This document shows positions 46,552 through 57,349 of a stretch of 64,000 bases of DNA, in pieces (the stretch's first letter is position 1; every line of letters starts with the position of its first letter). The notes beneath the pieces are model-generated. The model was not told the DNA's origin. It saw only the letters and a program-made list of their open reading frames with translations, and did not search any database. The position numbers were made by a program, and so were the translations under genes. Source of the stretch: Psychrobacillus sp. OK032 (GTDB lineage Bacteria > Bacillota > Bacilli > Bacillales_A > Planococcaceae); NCBI RefSeq assembly GCF_900111345.1, contig NZ_FOGY01000001.1:62001-126000 (forward strand), read 5' to 3'.

Positions 46552-47331
46552 TTATTTCATTTTTAATTGAGCTAATTCATTAAGGAATTTGTCGTTTAGA
46601 ACTTTAATATAAGTTCCTTTCATTCCTAATGATCTAGATTCGATTACTCCAGCACTTTCAAGTTTACGTAGTGCGTTGACGATTACAGAACGAGTAATAC
46701 CTACACGATCCGCGATTTTAGAAGCAACAAGTAAGCCTTCGTTGCCGTCTAGTTCTTCAAAAATATGCTCAATTGCTTCTAATTCACTATAAGATAATGA
46801 ATTAATCGCCATTTGAACAACTGCTTTACTACGAGCTTCCTCTTCAATTTCTTCCGATTTTTCACGTAGGATTTCCATACCAACAACAGTTGCTCCATAT
46901 TCAGCAAGGATTAAATCATCGTCATGGAATTCTTGTTTTAAACGGCCTAAGATCAATGTACCTAAACGCTCGCCTCCGCCAATAATTGGGACGATTGTTG
47001 TTAAACCTTCATTAAATAGCTCTTTGTTTTCCTCAGGAAATACAGAATGTTTACTGTGCACATCTAAGTTAGGTGAAGTCTCACTTACAGTAAACAAATT
47101 TTTTGTATACTCTTCCGGAAATTGACGCTCTTCCATCATTTTAATCATGCGTTCATTTTCAATTTTTTGATGTACTTCAAACCCAAGTAATTTACCTTTT
47201 CTGCTTACGATGAATGCATTACATTCAATTACTTCAGTTAATGTTGCTGCCATTTCTTTAAAGTTAACCGGTTTCCCAGCAGATGCTTGTAGCATCGAGT
47301 TAATCTTTCTTGTTTTGTCTAATAAATTCAT
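46552..47331 (-). CDS. codY: Global nutritional repressor CodY
   Basis: GTP- and branched-chain-amino-acid-sensing repressor, 259 residues, exactly the B. subtilis length. The N-terminal GAF domain (about 1-155) binds isoleucine/valine; the C-terminal winged helix-turn-helix contains the invariant [20 protein letters not shown] near 204-223. ATG 47331 is used because GGAGG lies 8 bp upstream; the ATG five codons earlier overlaps that site. It ends the xerC-hslV-hslU-codY unit and sits directly before fla/che, one of its known targets in B. subtilis. Confidence 0.98.
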   Translation of the reverse strand: MNLLDKTRKINSMLQASAGKPVNFKEMAATLTEVIECNAFIVSRKGKLLGFEVHQKIENERMIKMMEERQFPEEYTKNLFTVSETSPNLDVHSKHSVFPEENKELFNEGLTTIVPIIGGGERLGTLILGRLKQEFHDDDLILAEYGATVVGMEILREKSEEIEEEARSKAVVQMAINSLSYSELEAIEHIFEELDGNEGLLVASKIADRVGITRSVIVNALRKLESAGVIESRSLGMKGTYIKVLNDKFLNELAQLKMK

Positions 47332-47418
47332 TTTTGTATCCTCCATTGTAGTTCCATTATTTATTTTTATATTCTAAAGCTTTTCAATTGTCCTTTTGAA
47401 AACACCCAGTATTCCATT

Positions 47419-48813
47419 CTACAGTATAAACTGCGATAGGTCTTTATTTTTCACAATATTGTCAAGTTTTTGGTCGATATAAGACGGTGTAATTTGAATA
47501 TGGGCTGGTGATATGTCAGAGGCTTCATAAGAAAGCTCTTCTAATATTTTCTCTAAAATTGTATGAAGTCTTCTAGCTCCAATATTATCGGTTTCTTGGT
47601 TCACTTCATAAGCGATTTCACCAATACGTTCGATTGATTCATCCGAAAATGTAATTGTTACTCCCTCTGTTTGAAGTAACGCCTCATATTGCTTTACTAA
47701 AGAATGTTGAGGCTCTTTTAAAATTCGAACAAAATCATCTTTTGTCAGCTTTTCCAACTCTACACGAATTGGGAAGCGACCTTGCAATTCGGGAATGAGA
47801 TCTGATGGTTTCGACATATGGAAAGCACCTGCTGCGATGAACAAAATATAATCTGTTTTAACAGCTCCGTATTTAGTCGTAACAGTAGAACCTTCAACAA
47901 TCGGTAAAATATCTCGCTGAACACCCTCTCTTGAAACATCCACAGATGAATTATTTCCATTCCTGCTTGCAATCTTATCCATCTCATCGATAAAGATTAT
48001 CCCGGATTGTTCCGTTTTTTCAATTGCAATTTGGGCAATTTCATCATTGTCTATTAACTTACCCGCTTCTTCTTGAACTAAAACTTTCCGCGCATCTTTG
48101 ACTTTCATTTTTCTTTTTTTCTTTTTCTTTGGCATTAAACTAGAAAACGCATCTTGCATGTTCATACCCATACTTTCCATTCCGCCGCCTTGCAATGCGT
48201 CAAAAATAGATGGTGCTGTTTCCGTTACCTCTACCGTTACGATTTCATCCTCGAGTTTTCCGTCTCTTAAATCTTCGGCAATTTGAGAGCGTTTTAAACG
48301 TACATCTGTATCTTCTATATCAGAAGTTTCATCTTCGGCTTTTCCGCCAAAAAGAGCTTCAAATGGATTCTGGTTCGAATTCTTTTTCTTTAACGAAGGA
48401 ACTAAGAGCTTTACTATTGCATCGTTTGCCAAACGGATTGCTTGATCTTTTACTTCTTCCATCTTTTCTTCTTTAACAATTCGAATCGCAGCTTCTACTA
48501 AATCTCTAACCATCGATTCCACGTCTCTACCGACATATCCGACTTCTGTAAATTTAGTTGCTTCCACTTTGACGAAAGGAGCTTTTGTAAGTTTTGCAAT
48601 CCTTCTAGCTATTTCTGTTTTCCCTACACCAGTAGGTCCAATCATTAAAATGTTTTTAGGAATTACTTCATTTCTCATCTCTTCGCCAAGTAATTGTCTT
48701 CTATAGCGATTTCGGAGTGCAACCGCTACTGCTTTTTTGGCAGTTTCCTGACCAACGATATATTTATTTAAATGCTCCGTAATCTGTTTTGGGGTTAAGT
48801 TTATTTCATTCAT
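47419..48813 (-). CDS. hslU: HslU/ClpY protease ATPase
   Basis: AAA+ unfoldase of the HslUV complex, 464 residues. Walker A GPTGVGKT is at 59-66, Walker [12 protein letters not shown] near 270-280, and a charged intermediate (I) domain with a long Lys run ([16 protein letters not shown]) fills about 110-240. Sensor [17 protein letters not shown] is near 405. It overlaps hslV by 4 bp (ATGA). Confidence 0.98.
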   Translation of the reverse strand: MNEINLTPKQITEHLNKYIVGQETAKKAVAVALRNRYRRQLLGEEMRNEVIPKNILMIGPTGVGKTEIARRIAKLTKAPFVKVEATKFTEVGYVGRDVESMVRDLVEAAIRIVKEEKMEEVKDQAIRLANDAIVKLLVPSLKKKNSNQNPFEALFGGKAEDETSDIEDTDVRLKRSQIAEDLRDGKLEDEIVTVEVTETAPSIFDALQGGGMESMGMNMQDAFSSLMPKKKKKRKMKVKDARKVLVQEEAGKLIDNDEIAQIAIEKTEQSGIIFIDEMDKIASRNGNNSSVDVSREGVQRDILPIVEGSTVTTKYGAVKTDYILFIAAGAFHMSKPSDLIPELQGRFPIRVELEKLTKDDFVRILKEPQHSLVKQYEALLQTEGVTITFSDESIERIGEIAYEVNQETDNIGARRLHTILEKILEELSYEASDISPAHIQITPSYIDQKLDNIVKNKDLSQFIL

Positions 48814-49358
48814 TCACCTAATACCTCCACAATAATTTGATGATTCGTAAATACGCAAATATCAGCAGCAGTAGTTAAAGACGCAACTGCAATTTCTTTT
48901 GCAGTCATATTATCCCCAGCGTACTGTTTTAATGCTCTTCCAGCAGCAAGTGCATAGTTCCCACCTGAACCAATTGCAAGAATTCCATCGTCTGGTTCAA
49001 TAACTTCCCCCGTACCAGATACTAGTAATAGATGTTTACTGTCCATCACTAACAGCATTGCCTCTAGTTGACGAAGCATTTTGTCTCCTCGCCATTGTTT
49101 GGCAAGCTCCACAGCTGCTCGTTGAAGGTTTCCATTATACTCCAATAATTTCCCTTCAAACATTTCAAATAGCGTAAATGCATCCGCTACAGAACCAGCA
49201 AATCCTGCTACAACCTGACCATTAAATAATCTTCTCACTTTTTTGGCTGTATGTTTCATTACTACTTGATTACCTAATGTAACTTGCCCGTCTCCTGCCA
49301 TTGCATGAGAACCGTTATGACTAACCGCGAAAATCGTTGTTGCATGAATACTAGACAT
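48810..49358 (-). CDS. hslV: HslV/ClpQ peptidase
   Basis: Proteasome-like peptidase of the HslUV complex, 182 residues. Like B. subtilis CodW/ClpQ, it begins [12 protein letters not shown]: the chain is longer at the N terminus than in E. coli, where Thr1 is catalytic. In B. subtilis the N-terminal serine has been reported as the nucleophile, and the serine is conserved here. GDGQVT and [14 protein letters not shown] are also present. It begins 48 bp after xerC. Confidence 0.97.
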   Translation of the reverse strand: MSSIHATTIFAVSHNGSHAMAGDGQVTLGNQVVMKHTAKKVRRLFNGQVVAGFAGSVADAFTLFEMFEGKLLEYNGNLQRAAVELAKQWRGDKMLRQLEAMLLVMDSKHLLLVSGTGEVIEPDDGILAIGSGGNYALAAGRALKQYAGDNMTAKEIAVASLTTAADICVFTNHQIIVEVLGE

Positions 49359-49406
49359 TTTACCATTACCTCCAATATATCAAATTCACCTTATTGTTGT
49401 TGAATG

Positions 49407-50300
49407 TTATGCTCGCGGGTGAGCATTCATATACGTTTTTCGTAAATGTTCTTTTGTTACGTGGGTATATACTTGAGTAGAAGATAGATGTGAGTGGCCT
49501 AAGAGTTCTTGAACACTTCTCAAATCTGCCCCATTGTTTAATAGGTGAGTGGCAAATGTATGGCGCAGCATATGTGGATAAATCGTTGAATGCATGGATG
49601 CTTTCTCCATCATTCCATTTAAAATATACCTTACTCCCTCTGTCGTTAAATGCTCTCCCCTATTATTGACAAATAGAAAGGGATGGGATGTATGCTTCAT
49701 TAGTTTGGGTCTACTATTTAGAACATATTCTTCTACAGCAGAAAGTGCAAAGTCTCCTACAGGCACATACCGCTCTTTTCTACCTTTTCCCATTACGCGT
49801 ACGACTCCGTAACTACTATCTACATGACGTAATTCGATTGATGTAAGTTCACTTACTCGAATTCCAGTTGCATATAATAATTCAAGTATTGCCATATTAC
49901 GAACAGATAATGGATCAGTAGCCTTATTTGCATCGAATAATTTCTCCATTTCTTCTTCATAAAAGAAATGCGGCAGCTTCGTTTCTTTCTTAGGATGGTA
50001 TAACGATTGGAAAGCATCATCTCGAATATTGTATTCTCTATGCAAAAATTTATAGAAAGATCTTATAGCTGATATTTTCCGAGAAATTGTAGTTCTCGCA
50101 AGTTGCTCCTCATATAAGTTCGTAACATACAATCTTGCATGGACATACTCTACATCATCTAAGTTATTTACTCCTTCTATTTCAAGAAACTGGATAAATT
50201 GTTTTATATCATGTTCATATTCGCGAATGGTTAAATTTGAATAATTCTTTTCTAATTGGATATAGGCTATAAAATTATGTAATTTATCAGGTTCAATCAT
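49407..50300 (-). CDS. xerC: Tyrosine recombinase XerC (CodV)
   Basis: Resolves chromosome dimers at dif together with XerD. The 297-residue protein has a SAM-like N-terminal DNA-binding domain (1-100) and the catalytic domain with Arg148 (ATGIRVSEL), Lys172 (MGKGRKER), His243 and Arg246 (HMLRHTF), His269 (LLGHS) and Tyr278 (STQVYTHV), all intact. ATG 50300 has GGAG 9 bp upstream; 17 upstream codons are open but unsupported. It is not an integrase of a mobile element: position and synteny match B. subtilis codV. Confidence 0.96.
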   Translation of the reverse strand: MIEPDKLHNFIAYIQLEKNYSNLTIREYEHDIKQFIQFLEIEGVNNLDDVEYVHARLYVTNLYEEQLARTTISRKISAIRSFYKFLHREYNIRDDAFQSLYHPKKETKLPHFFYEEEMEKLFDANKATDPLSVRNMAILELLYATGIRVSELTSIELRHVDSSYGVVRVMGKGRKERYVPVGDFALSAVEEYVLNSRPKLMKHTSHPFLFVNNRGEHLTTEGVRYILNGMMEKASMHSTIYPHMLRHTFATHLLNNGADLRSVQELLGHSHLSSTQVYTHVTKEHLRKTYMNAHPRA

Positions 50301-50327
50301 ACAAAACAACTCCGTTACATTTCCATA

Positions 50328-50365
50328 GTAAAAGCCTCTAAAAGTATACAACTTTTAAGAGGCTT
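50328..50365 (-). terminator. Terminator after trmFO
   Basis: Minus strand: AAGCCTCTTAAAAGT, short loop, ACTTTTAGAGGCTT with one bulged base (50332-50365), then TTACTATGG. The U-run is mostly inside the stem, so it may be leaky. It lies 7 bp after the trmFO stop. Confidence 0.7.
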
Positions 50366-50372
50366 AAAGCAA

Positions 50373-51683
50373 TTATAACGCTGTATTTTTCATAAAATTT
50401 CGAATTGTCGCGAGCGCTCTGTTCGCTAATTGTTCTGTTCTTGCCTTTTTATCTCTCACTTTTGGTTGTAATTCTGGGAATAAACCAAAGTTAATATTCA
50501 TAGGTTGGAAATTTCTCGGGTCCGCCTCTGTGATATATCGTGCCATACTACCGAGCGCTGTTTCGCTTGGGAACACTACTAATTCTTCCCCTTTGGCAAG
50601 CTTCGCCGCATTAATACCCGCTAATAACCCACTACCAGCTGACTCTACATACCCTTCAACACCTGTCATTTGACCAGCAAAGAAAATGTTTTTATTTGCT
50701 TTTAACTGATACGTTGGTTGTAAAACATATGGCGAATTAATGAACGTATTTCTATGCATCACACCATATCGAACTATTTCTACATTTTCAAGACCAGGTA
50801 TTAACTTGATTACTTCTTTTTGTGGTCCCCATTTTAAATGCGTTTGGAATCCAACGATATTATAAAGAGTACCAGCTGCATCATCTTGTCTAAGTTGGAC
50901 AACCGCATATGGACGTTTGCCTGTTTTCGGATCTTCTAGACCTACTGGCTTCATTGGTCCAAATAACAGTGTTTTACGACCACGCTCTGCCATTACTTCT
51001 ACTGGCATACAGCCTTCAAAATAAATTTCTTTTTCAAATTCTTTTAGAGGCACTACTTCCGCTGCCACTAATGCATCATAAAAGCGATTGAACTCTTCTT
51101 CTGTCATCGGACAGTTTAAATAAGCCGCTTCCCCTTTATCATAGCGAGATTTCAAATATACTTTATCCATATCAATGCTGTCTTTTTCAACAATCGGAGC
51201 AGCAGCATCGTAGAAGTATAAATATTCTTGGCCTGTCATTTCTTTTACTTTCTCTGCAAGTGCAGGAGAAGTTAAAGGCCCGGTTGCAATAACCGTAATA
51301 CCTTCTGGGATTTCTGTCACTTCTTCATTGACAACTTCAATCAATGGATGATTTCGAATTGCCTCTGTCACTCTTCCAGCAAAGTCATGTCGATCAACTG
51401 CAAGTGCACCACCAGCCGGTACGCTACTATTATCAGCAGAATCAATTATAAGCGAATCTAGCATACGCATTTCTTCTTTAATAACACCTACTGCGTTTGT
51501 TAAATTATTTGCTCGAAGGGAATTGGAGCATACTAACTCCGCAAATTTATCTGTATGATGGGCTGGCGTTTGTTTGACAGGGCGCATTTCATAAAGACGT
51601 ACTTTCACACCTCTTTTTGCAATTTGCCAAGCTGCCTCACTTCCAGCTAGTCCACCACCAATAACGTTTACAATTTCAGTCAT
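50373..51683 (-). CDS. trmFO: Methylenetetrahydrofolate-tRNA-(uracil-5-)-methyltransferase TrmFO
   Basis: Folate- and FAD-dependent enzyme that makes 5-methyluridine at tRNA position 54, 436 residues. The FAD-binding [14 protein letters not shown] is at the N terminus (about 6-19), and [13 protein letters not shown] near 50 and [19 protein letters not shown] near 330 are family signatures. ATG 51683 follows AGAAGG by 8 bp. Starts 19 bp after topA. Confidence 0.97.
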   Translation of the reverse strand: MTEIVNVIGGGLAGSEAAWQIAKRGVKVRLYEMRPVKQTPAHHTDKFAELVCSNSLRANNLTNAVGVIKEEMRMLDSLIIDSADNSSVPAGGALAVDRHDFAGRVTEAIRNHPLIEVVNEEVTEIPEGITVIATGPLTSPALAEKVKEMTGQEYLYFYDAAAPIVEKDSIDMDKVYLKSRYDKGEAAYLNCPMTEEEFNRFYDALVAAEVVPLKEFEKEIYFEGCMPVEVMAERGRKTLLFGPMKPVGLEDPKTGKRPYAVVQLRQDDAAGTLYNIVGFQTHLKWGPQKEVIKLIPGLENVEIVRYGVMHRNTFINSPYVLQPTYQLKANKNIFFAGQMTGVEGYVESAGSGLLAGINAAKLAKGEELVVFPSETALGSMARYITEADPRNFQPMNINFGLFPELQPKVRDKKARTEQLANRALATIRNFMKNTAL

Positions 51684-51702
51684 GTAGCAATCCTTCTTTC
51701 CG

Positions 51703-53778
51703 TTAACTCTGTGGATCTTCTTTATAATCACAAGAAACACATTGTATTTGTATACCTTTTTTCAATTTCTTCTCTACTAGCATAGCATTACATTTAGGAC
51801 ATGGTCGATTGATTGGCTTGTCCCAAGAAACAAACTCACATGTTGGATATTGGTCGCAGCCGTAAAACAATCGTTTTGTTTTGCTTTTTCGTTCGACGAT
51901 TTGCCCCTTCTCACAAGATGGACAAGGTACGCCAATTTCCTTAATAATCGCTTTTGTATTTCTACATTCTGGAAAATTACTACAAGCCATAAACTTACCA
52001 TAACGTCCTAATTTATAAACCATTGGGGAGCCACAATTTTCGCAGTCTTCTCCGGTAGGTTCATCTTTAATGACGATTTTCTCCATTTCAGCATCTGCAT
52101 GCTCTACATGTTTAGCAAAGTCCTGATAGAAACCATCAATTACTTCCACCCATTTTACTTGCCCGTCTTCTATACTATCTAAATCTTGTTCCATTTGAAC
52201 AGTAAATTCAATATTTAGTATGTTTGGGAAGAATTCTAATACCAGTTGATGAACAATTGTTCCAAGCTCGGTAGGCACGAAACGTTTTGTTTCTAATGCA
52301 ACATATCCTCTTTTTTGAATCGTATCAAGCGTTGGTGCATAAGTGGATGGTCTACCTATACCTAACTCTTCTAATGTTTTTACGAGTCTTGCTTCCGAAT
52401 ATCTTGGAGGCGGTTGAGTAAAATGCTGTTTGGGTTCAATGGATAAGGCACTTACTTTATCCCCGACAGCTAAAACTGGTAACAGTTTGTCTTTATCATC
52501 TGTTTGATCGTCCGAACCTTCTACATACACTTTCATGAAACCAGGGAATTTTATTTGAGAACCATTTGCACGAAAAACGGCTTCCTCATTTTTCAAATCT
52601 ACCGCAACTGTATCTAAAATAGCAGGTGCCATTTGACTAGCGATAAACCGTTCCCATATTAGTTTGTACAAACGAAATAGGTCACGAGACAAAATTGCCT
52701 TTAACTCATTTGGCGTTCTTAAAACACTTGTAGGACGTACTGCTTCATGGGCATCTTGAGATTTTTTCGATTGTTTTTCTGCTTTTTTCGTTGCAATGAA
52801 CTCTGAACCATATTCCTGTGTAATGAATTCTTGTGCATCCGCTTTCGCAGTATCCGAAATTCTAGTAGAGTCAGTTCTCATGTAAGTAATGAGGCCGACA
52901 GTACCTTCTTTTTTACCAAGGTCAATTCCTTCGTATAATTGTTGCGCAAGCATCATCGTTTTTCTAGCTCTAAAGTTGAGCTTACGAGCTGCTTCTTGTT
53001 GAAGAGATGAAGTCGTAAATGAAGGTGCAGGATTTCTTTTGCGCTCTTTTTTCACTACGTTCGTTACTTCGAAATTAGTGCCTTTCATCACATTTAATAC
53101 TGCTTTAACTTCATTTTCATTTGATAGTTTTAATTTTTCTTTTTCGTTTCCAAAGTAAAGTGCATCAAACGCCTTTTTATCTTTTTCAAACTGCCCTTCG
53201 ATCGTCCAGTACTCTTCAGGGACAAAGCTATTAATTTCGTTTTCGCGGTCAATAATCAAACGAAGTGCAACAGATTGAACTCGACCAGCCGAAAGACCTT
53301 TTTTCACTTTCTTCCATAGTATAGGACTAATATTGTAACCTACTAGTCGATCCAAAATTCTTCTTGCTTGTTGTGCATCCACTAAATCCATATTAATCGG
53401 TCTAGGATGTTTAAAAGATTCTAGAATAGCATCCTTTGTAATTTCATTAAAAACGACGCGACAATCTGAATGAATATCTACATTTAATGAGTTAGCTAAA
53501 TGCCATGCAATTGCTTCCCCTTCTCTGTCGGGGTCAGCTGCGAGATATATTTTCTTCGCTTTTTTTGCCGCTTTTTTTAAATCTTGTAATACGGGACCTT
53601 TTCCACGTATCGTAATATATTTTGGCTCATAGTTATGTTCCACATCGACACCCATTTGACTTCTAGGTAAATCGCGAACATGACCAACCGATGCTTTTAC
53701 TTTATATTTTTTTCCAAGGTATCGCTCAATCGTTTTTGCTTTGGCTGGCGATTCTACTATAACTAAATAATCCGACAT
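51703..53778 (-). CDS. topA: DNA topoisomerase I
   Basis: Relaxes negative supercoils, 691 residues. The Toprim domain opens with [15 protein letters not shown] (Glu9) and has ADPDREGEA (Asp82, Asp84, Glu86); the active-site Tyr299 is in [14 protein letters not shown]. Three C4 zinc ribbons end the protein ([21 protein letters not shown]; about 575-690). The start follows TAAGGAGGCAC. Order dprA-topA-trmFO is conserved with B. subtilis. Confidence 0.98.
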   Translation of the reverse strand: MSDYLVIVESPAKAKTIERYLGKKYKVKASVGHVRDLPRSQMGVDVEHNYEPKYITIRGKGPVLQDLKKAAKKAKKIYLAADPDREGEAIAWHLANSLNVDIHSDCRVVFNEITKDAILESFKHPRPINMDLVDAQQARRILDRLVGYNISPILWKKVKKGLSAGRVQSVALRLIIDRENEINSFVPEEYWTIEGQFEKDKKAFDALYFGNEKEKLKLSNENEVKAVLNVMKGTNFEVTNVVKKERKRNPAPSFTTSSLQQEAARKLNFRARKTMMLAQQLYEGIDLGKKEGTVGLITYMRTDSTRISDTAKADAQEFITQEYGSEFIATKKAEKQSKKSQDAHEAVRPTSVLRTPNELKAILSRDLFRLYKLIWERFIASQMAPAILDTVAVDLKNEEAVFRANGSQIKFPGFMKVYVEGSDDQTDDKDKLLPVLAVGDKVSALSIEPKQHFTQPPPRYSEARLVKTLEELGIGRPSTYAPTLDTIQKRGYVALETKRFVPTELGTIVHQLVLEFFPNILNIEFTVQMEQDLDSIEDGQVKWVEVIDGFYQDFAKHVEHADAEMEKIVIKDEPTGEDCENCGSPMVYKLGRYGKFMACSNFPECRNTKAIIKEIGVPCPSCEKGQIVERKSKTKRLFYGCDQYPTCEFVSWDKPINRPCPKCNAMLVEKKLKKGIQIQCVSCDYKEDPQS

Positions 53779-53839
53779 AAATGTGCCTCCTTATAGAAGG
53801 TAACTCGCTTTTTCTTCAAAACAAATACCTGTTGCAAAA

Positions 53840-53848
53840 TGTATAACA
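53840..53848 (-). promoter_or_regulatory. Candidate extended -10 promoter for topA
   Basis: Minus strand TGTTATACA: TATACA preceded by TGn, about 60 bp upstream of the topA start in the 121-bp gap after dprA. No clear -35. It is the best promoter-like site in this gap. Confidence 0.35.
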
Positions 53849-53899
53849 GTTTCATAATAAAAGCAAGACTTTTCATTTTTAAATTATTTTATTCGTTTG

Positions 53900-54781
53900 T
53901 TATTTCAGTAATTCTTCCAGTATTTGATGTCCATCCCAAACAGGCTTCGCACCTTCTAGTATAAGGTTATGTGGGCCTGCGGAAAGGGGAGAAAAGATAG
54001 ACCCAGGGATTGCAAATATTTCTTTTCCGTTTTCAAGTGCATGTTCCATTGTCGAAACTGTACCACTTTTCGCTCTTGCTTCTGTAATAACGACACCTTG
54101 TGACAATCCGCTAATAATTCGATTTCGCATAGGGAAATTCCATTTTTTCGGTGTTATATATGGAGGGTATTCCGTTACTAACAACTGATTTTTCGACATT
54201 TTATGCGCTAGGTCTGCGTTTTGTTTTGGATACACATGAAAAAATCCAGTGCCTAATACAGCGATTGTTTTCCCACCATTTTGCATTGTAATTTCATGTG
54301 CCAATGTATCTGCACCTTTCGCTAGCCCACTCACGATGACAAAGTTTTTTTGTATTAATGGAGGTAAAATTTTTTCAATACTACTCTTAGAGTAATCGGA
54401 CGCTTCCCTTGAACCAATAATTGCAATTTTCTTATCGTTTCGAAGCAAATTTATATCACCTTTTACATATAATACTGCTGGTGAATCATACAAGTTTAAT
54501 AGATTAGATGGGTAATTGGGATTAGTGAAAATAATAGGGGATATAGTATGTTTTTCATATATTTGTAGAAGTGGGATTTCTACGTATTTTTGGTACATTT
54601 GTTGTAAATTTATCGCACGATTCTCCGAAATTCTACATATACTTGCAAGAAAAGTAGGCTTCATTTTTTCTAGTTGAGTTAATTGAGGGTCATACTCAAG
54701 TAGGGGTTTTATTTTGTTTAAAGGAACTGGAAATACATAATGCAATGCTAAAAATCGATTTGTGAATTGTTCATCAATCAT
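53900..54781 (-). CDS. dprA: DNA processing protein DprA (Smf)
   Basis: Loads RecA on incoming single-stranded DNA during natural transformation. The 293-residue Rossmann-like domain contains KIAIIGSREASDYS near 116-129, VSGLAKGADTLAHE near 146-159 and the EYPP and FPMRNRIISGLS segments. No C-terminal winged helix is present. ATG 54781 follows AGGAGGG by 5 bp. Presence does not prove that the host is competent. Confidence 0.96.
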   Translation of the reverse strand: MIDEQFTNRFLALHYVFPVPLNKIKPLLEYDPQLTQLEKMKPTFLASICRISENRAINLQQMYQKYVEIPLLQIYEKHTISPIIFTNPNYPSNLLNLYDSPAVLYVKGDINLLRNDKKIAIIGSREASDYSKSSIEKILPPLIQKNFVIVSGLAKGADTLAHEITMQNGGKTIAVLGTGFFHVYPKQNADLAHKMSKNQLLVTEYPPYITPKKWNFPMRNRIISGLSQGVVITEARAKSGTVSTMEHALENGKEIFAIPGSIFSPLSAGPHNLILEGAKPVWDGHQILEELLK

Positions 54782-54789
54782 TTCTACCC

Positions 54790-54834
54790 TCCTATAAAAA
54801 TAGTACGGCAACACCGAAAAGATGCGCCGTACTA
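54790..54834 (-). terminator. Terminator after sucD
   Basis: Minus strand: TAGTACGGC, 16-nt loop, GCCGTACTA (54801-54834), then TTTTTATAGG. It starts 6 bp after the sucD stop and ends the sucCD unit; the U-tract runs up to the dprA ribosome-binding site. Confidence 0.85.
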
Positions 54835-54839
54835 CTATA

Positions 54840-55742
54840 TTAATGTGTTTTACAAGCGTCGTAAAGACCTGCTTCTTTAATAGCTTCTATTAAAGTTTCA
54901 CCAATTACAGATGGAGTTGCAGCAACTTTCATCCCTGCTTCTTTCATCGCTTGGATTTTTCCTTCTGCAGTACCTTGACCGCCAGAGATAATTGCTCCAG
55001 CATGTCCCATACGTTTACCTTCAGGTGCAGTTTGACCACCGATGAATCCTACTACAGGTTTTGTCATATTAGCTTTAATCCATTCTGCCGCTTCTTCTTC
55101 AGCAGTACCACCGATTTCACCAATCATAACAACTGCATATGTTTCAGGATCTGCATTGAACTCTTTTAGAACATCGATGAAGTTTGTTCCATTTACAGGA
55201 TCCCCACCAATACCAACAGATGTTGATTGTCCGATTCCAGCTTCAGTTAACTGAAGTACTGCTTCGTAAGTAAGTGTTCCAGATCTTGAAATAACTCCAA
55301 CATGACCTTTTGTGTTAATGTATCCTGGCATAATACCAATTTTACACTCGTCTGCAGTGATAACACCTGGACAGTTTGGTCCAACTAAACGAGTTTTCTT
55401 GCCTTCCATATAACGTTTCACGTTAACCATGTCTAATACTGGGATATGTTCAGTAATACAAATAGTCATATCTAAATCAGCATCCACAGCTTCTAAAATC
55501 GCATCAGCAGCAAACGGAGCTGGTACATAAATTACTGAAACATTCGCACCAGTTGCTTTTACAGCGTCTTCCACTGTATTGAAAACTGGAACGCCTTCTA
55601 CTTCCGTACCACCTTTACCAGGTGTAACCCCAGCAACGATTTTAGTACCATACTCAAGCATTTGTTTTGTATGGAAAAGAGCAGTTGAGCCCGTTATTCC
55701 TTGAACGATTACTTTCGTGTCTTTATTAATATATACGCTCAC
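54840..55742 (-). CDS. sucD: Succinyl-CoA synthetase alpha subunit
   Basis: TCA-cycle enzyme that couples succinyl-CoA cleavage to nucleotide triphosphate formation. The 300-residue alpha subunit has the CoA-binding Rossmann domain ([15 protein letters not shown] near 15-29) and the phosphorylated His247 in [13 protein letters not shown]. It starts 18 bp after sucC. Length and motifs are normal. Confidence 0.98.
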   Translation of the reverse strand: MSVYINKDTKVIVQGITGSTALFHTKQMLEYGTKIVAGVTPGKGGTEVEGVPVFNTVEDAVKATGANVSVIYVPAPFAADAILEAVDADLDMTICITEHIPVLDMVNVKRYMEGKKTRLVGPNCPGVITADECKIGIMPGYINTKGHVGVISRSGTLTYEAVLQLTEAGIGQSTSVGIGGDPVNGTNFIDVLKEFNADPETYAVVMIGEIGGTAEEEAAEWIKANMTKPVVGFIGGQTAPEGKRMGHAGAIISGGQGTAEGKIQAMKEAGMKVAATPSVIGETLIEAIKEAGLYDACKTH

Positions 55743-55760
55743 TTTTTGTCCCTGCCTTTC

Positions 55761-56921
55761 TTATCCTACAAGATTAACGATTTTTTGAGCACCGTCTGCC
55801 ATAGAGTCAGCAGCGATTATATTTAAGCCTGATTCATTTAATAATTTTTTACCTAAATCGACATTTGTACCTTCAAGACGTACTACTAATGGCACAGAAA
55901 GTCCTACTTCTTTCGCAGCAATAATAACACCTTCTGCGATAATGTCACATTTCATAATACCACCGAAGATATTAACAAAAATACCTTTTACGTTAGCATC
56001 AGAAAGGATGATTTTGAATGCTTCTGTAACTTTTTCAGCTGTAGCACCGCCCCCAACGTCCAGGAAGTTTGCGGGTGAACCGCCGTAATAGCTAATTGTA
56101 TCCATAGTAGCCATTGCAAGACCTGCTCCATTAACCATACAACCGATATTTCCATCTAATGAAATATAGCTTAAGTCATATTTAGAAGCTTCGATTTCTT
56201 TTGGATCTTCTTCATCAAAGTCGCGCATTTCTAAAATATCGCTATGGCGATATAAAGCATTTGCATCGAAGTTGAATTTTGCATCTAATGCTAAAACGTT
56301 GTCATCCGCTGTTACTACTAACGGGTTGATTTCAACAATAGAAGCATCTTTTTCTTTATATACTTGGTATAAACCAAGCATAAATTTAGCTGCTTTATTA
56401 ACAAGTTTTGTTGGAATGTTCATATTAAAAGCCATGCGACGAGCTTGGAAACCTGTTAAACCTACAACAGGATCAATCTCTTCATAGAAAAGCTTTTCCG
56501 GTGTATTTGCAGCTACTTCCTCGATATCCATACCGCCCTCTTCAGAGCCCATTAATGTTACACGAGAAGTTGCACGGTCTAGAACTAAACCTACATAATA
56601 CTCCTTCTTAATATCGCTACCTTCTTCGATCAGTAAACGCTTAATTTCTTTACCTTCTGGACCCGTTTGGTGTGTTACTAACACTTTTCCTAATAGTTCC
56701 TTCGCGTATTCACGTACTTCATCTAAATTTTTTGCGATTTTTACTCCACCAGCTTTACCACGACCACCTGCGTGGATTTGAGCTTTAACAACAATAACGC
56801 TTGAGCCTAACTCTTTTGCCGCTTTTACTGCCTCTTCAGGTGAAAAAGCAACAATTCCGTTTGAAACTGCTACGCCATATTGTCTGAGGAGTTGTTTCCC
56901 TTGATATTCATGGATATTCAT
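55761..56921 (-). CDS. sucC: Succinyl-CoA synthetase beta subunit
   Basis: ADP- or GDP-binding partner of SucD, 386 residues. The ATP-grasp domain opens with [20 protein letters not shown], with [16 protein letters not shown] near 45-60 and [16 protein letters not shown] near 315. ATG 56921 follows GGAGG; an ATT-to-Met extension of six codons is rejected. It has a strong SigA-type promoter upstream. Confidence 0.98.
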   Translation of the reverse strand: MNIHEYQGKQLLRQYGVAVSNGIVAFSPEEAVKAAKELGSSVIVVKAQIHAGGRGKAGGVKIAKNLDEVREYAKELLGKVLVTHQTGPEGKEIKRLLIEEGSDIKKEYYVGLVLDRATSRVTLMGSEEGGMDIEEVAANTPEKLFYEEIDPVVGLTGFQARRMAFNMNIPTKLVNKAAKFMLGLYQVYKEKDASIVEINPLVVTADDNVLALDAKFNFDANALYRHSDILEMRDFDEEDPKEIEASKYDLSYISLDGNIGCMVNGAGLAMATMDTISYYGGSPANFLDVGGGATAEKVTEAFKIILSDANVKGIFVNIFGGIMKCDIIAEGVIIAAKEVGLSVPLVVRLEGTNVDLGKKLLNESGLNIIAADSMADGAQKIVNLVG

Positions 56922-56968
56922 CTTACATCCTCCAATCAAACTTGTGTCAAGTAATATACTACCTTTTC

Positions 56969-56997
56969 ATTGTATTAAAACTGTCACAACTTGTCCA
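56969..56997 (-). promoter_or_regulatory. SigA-type promoter of sucCD
   Basis: Minus strand: TGGACA, exactly 17 bp, TACAAT, each 5 of 6 to consensus. It lies about 48 bp upstream of the sucC start. The start site should fall near 56962. Confidence 0.8.
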
Positions 56998-57024
56998 CAC
57001 AAGTATAGCAATTGTAGAAATTAT

Positions 57025-57042
57025 AAAATATTTCGATATTTT
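57025..57042 (-). terminator. AT-rich hairpin after ylqH, weak terminator candidate
   Basis: Minus strand: AAAATAT, loop CGAA, ATATTTT, then ATAATTTC. The stem is AT-only and the U-run poor. It lies 14 bp after the ylqH stop and upstream of the sucC promoter. Confidence 0.35.
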
Positions 57043-57055
57043 ACAGTCGAACGAA

Positions 57056-57349
57056 TTAGATTGGTAGATTACTTTTCCCTTTTTCCTGATCCACCTTATA
57101 AATAAAGGCAAAAACCTCTGCCACCGCTTGATACAACTCTTCCGGAATGGACTGATTTATATCTAATTGCCCCAGAAGCTCTACTAAACTTGCATCTTGT
57201 TGAATAGGTACTTCATGTTCTTTTGCTTTAGCTAATATATTTTCGGCAATTTTCCCTTTTCCTTTTGCCACTACTGTCGGCGCATCTACCACTCCAGGTT
57301 TATATGTTAGTGCAATTGCTTCTTTTCGAACTTGTTTCTCTTTTGTCAT
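57056..57349 (-). CDS. ylqH: FlhB C-terminal-domain homologue (YlqH/FlhX-like)
   Basis: A 97-residue protein equivalent to only the cytoplasmic domain of FlhB after its cleavage site: EAIALTYKPGVVDAPTVVAKGKG, then IPEELYQAVAEVFAFIYKVD, which matches PDEFFKAVAEVLAYVYRI of the full FlhB here. The NPTH motif and membrane helices are missing. In Helicobacter a similar FlhX can replace the cleaved FlhB domain; the Bacillus function is not settled. It overlaps ylqG by 4 bp. Confidence 0.9.
   Translation of the reverse strand: MTKEKQVRKEAIALTYKPGVVDAPTVVAKGKGKIAENILAKAKEHEVPIQQDASLVELLGQLDINQSIPEELYQAVAEVFAFIYKVDQEKGKSNLPI

Noticed and set aside
49407-50300. Tyrosine recombinase as a phage or island integrase
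   Set aside because: Position beside hslVU-codY and sequence match housekeeping XerC; no att-like duplications or cargo.
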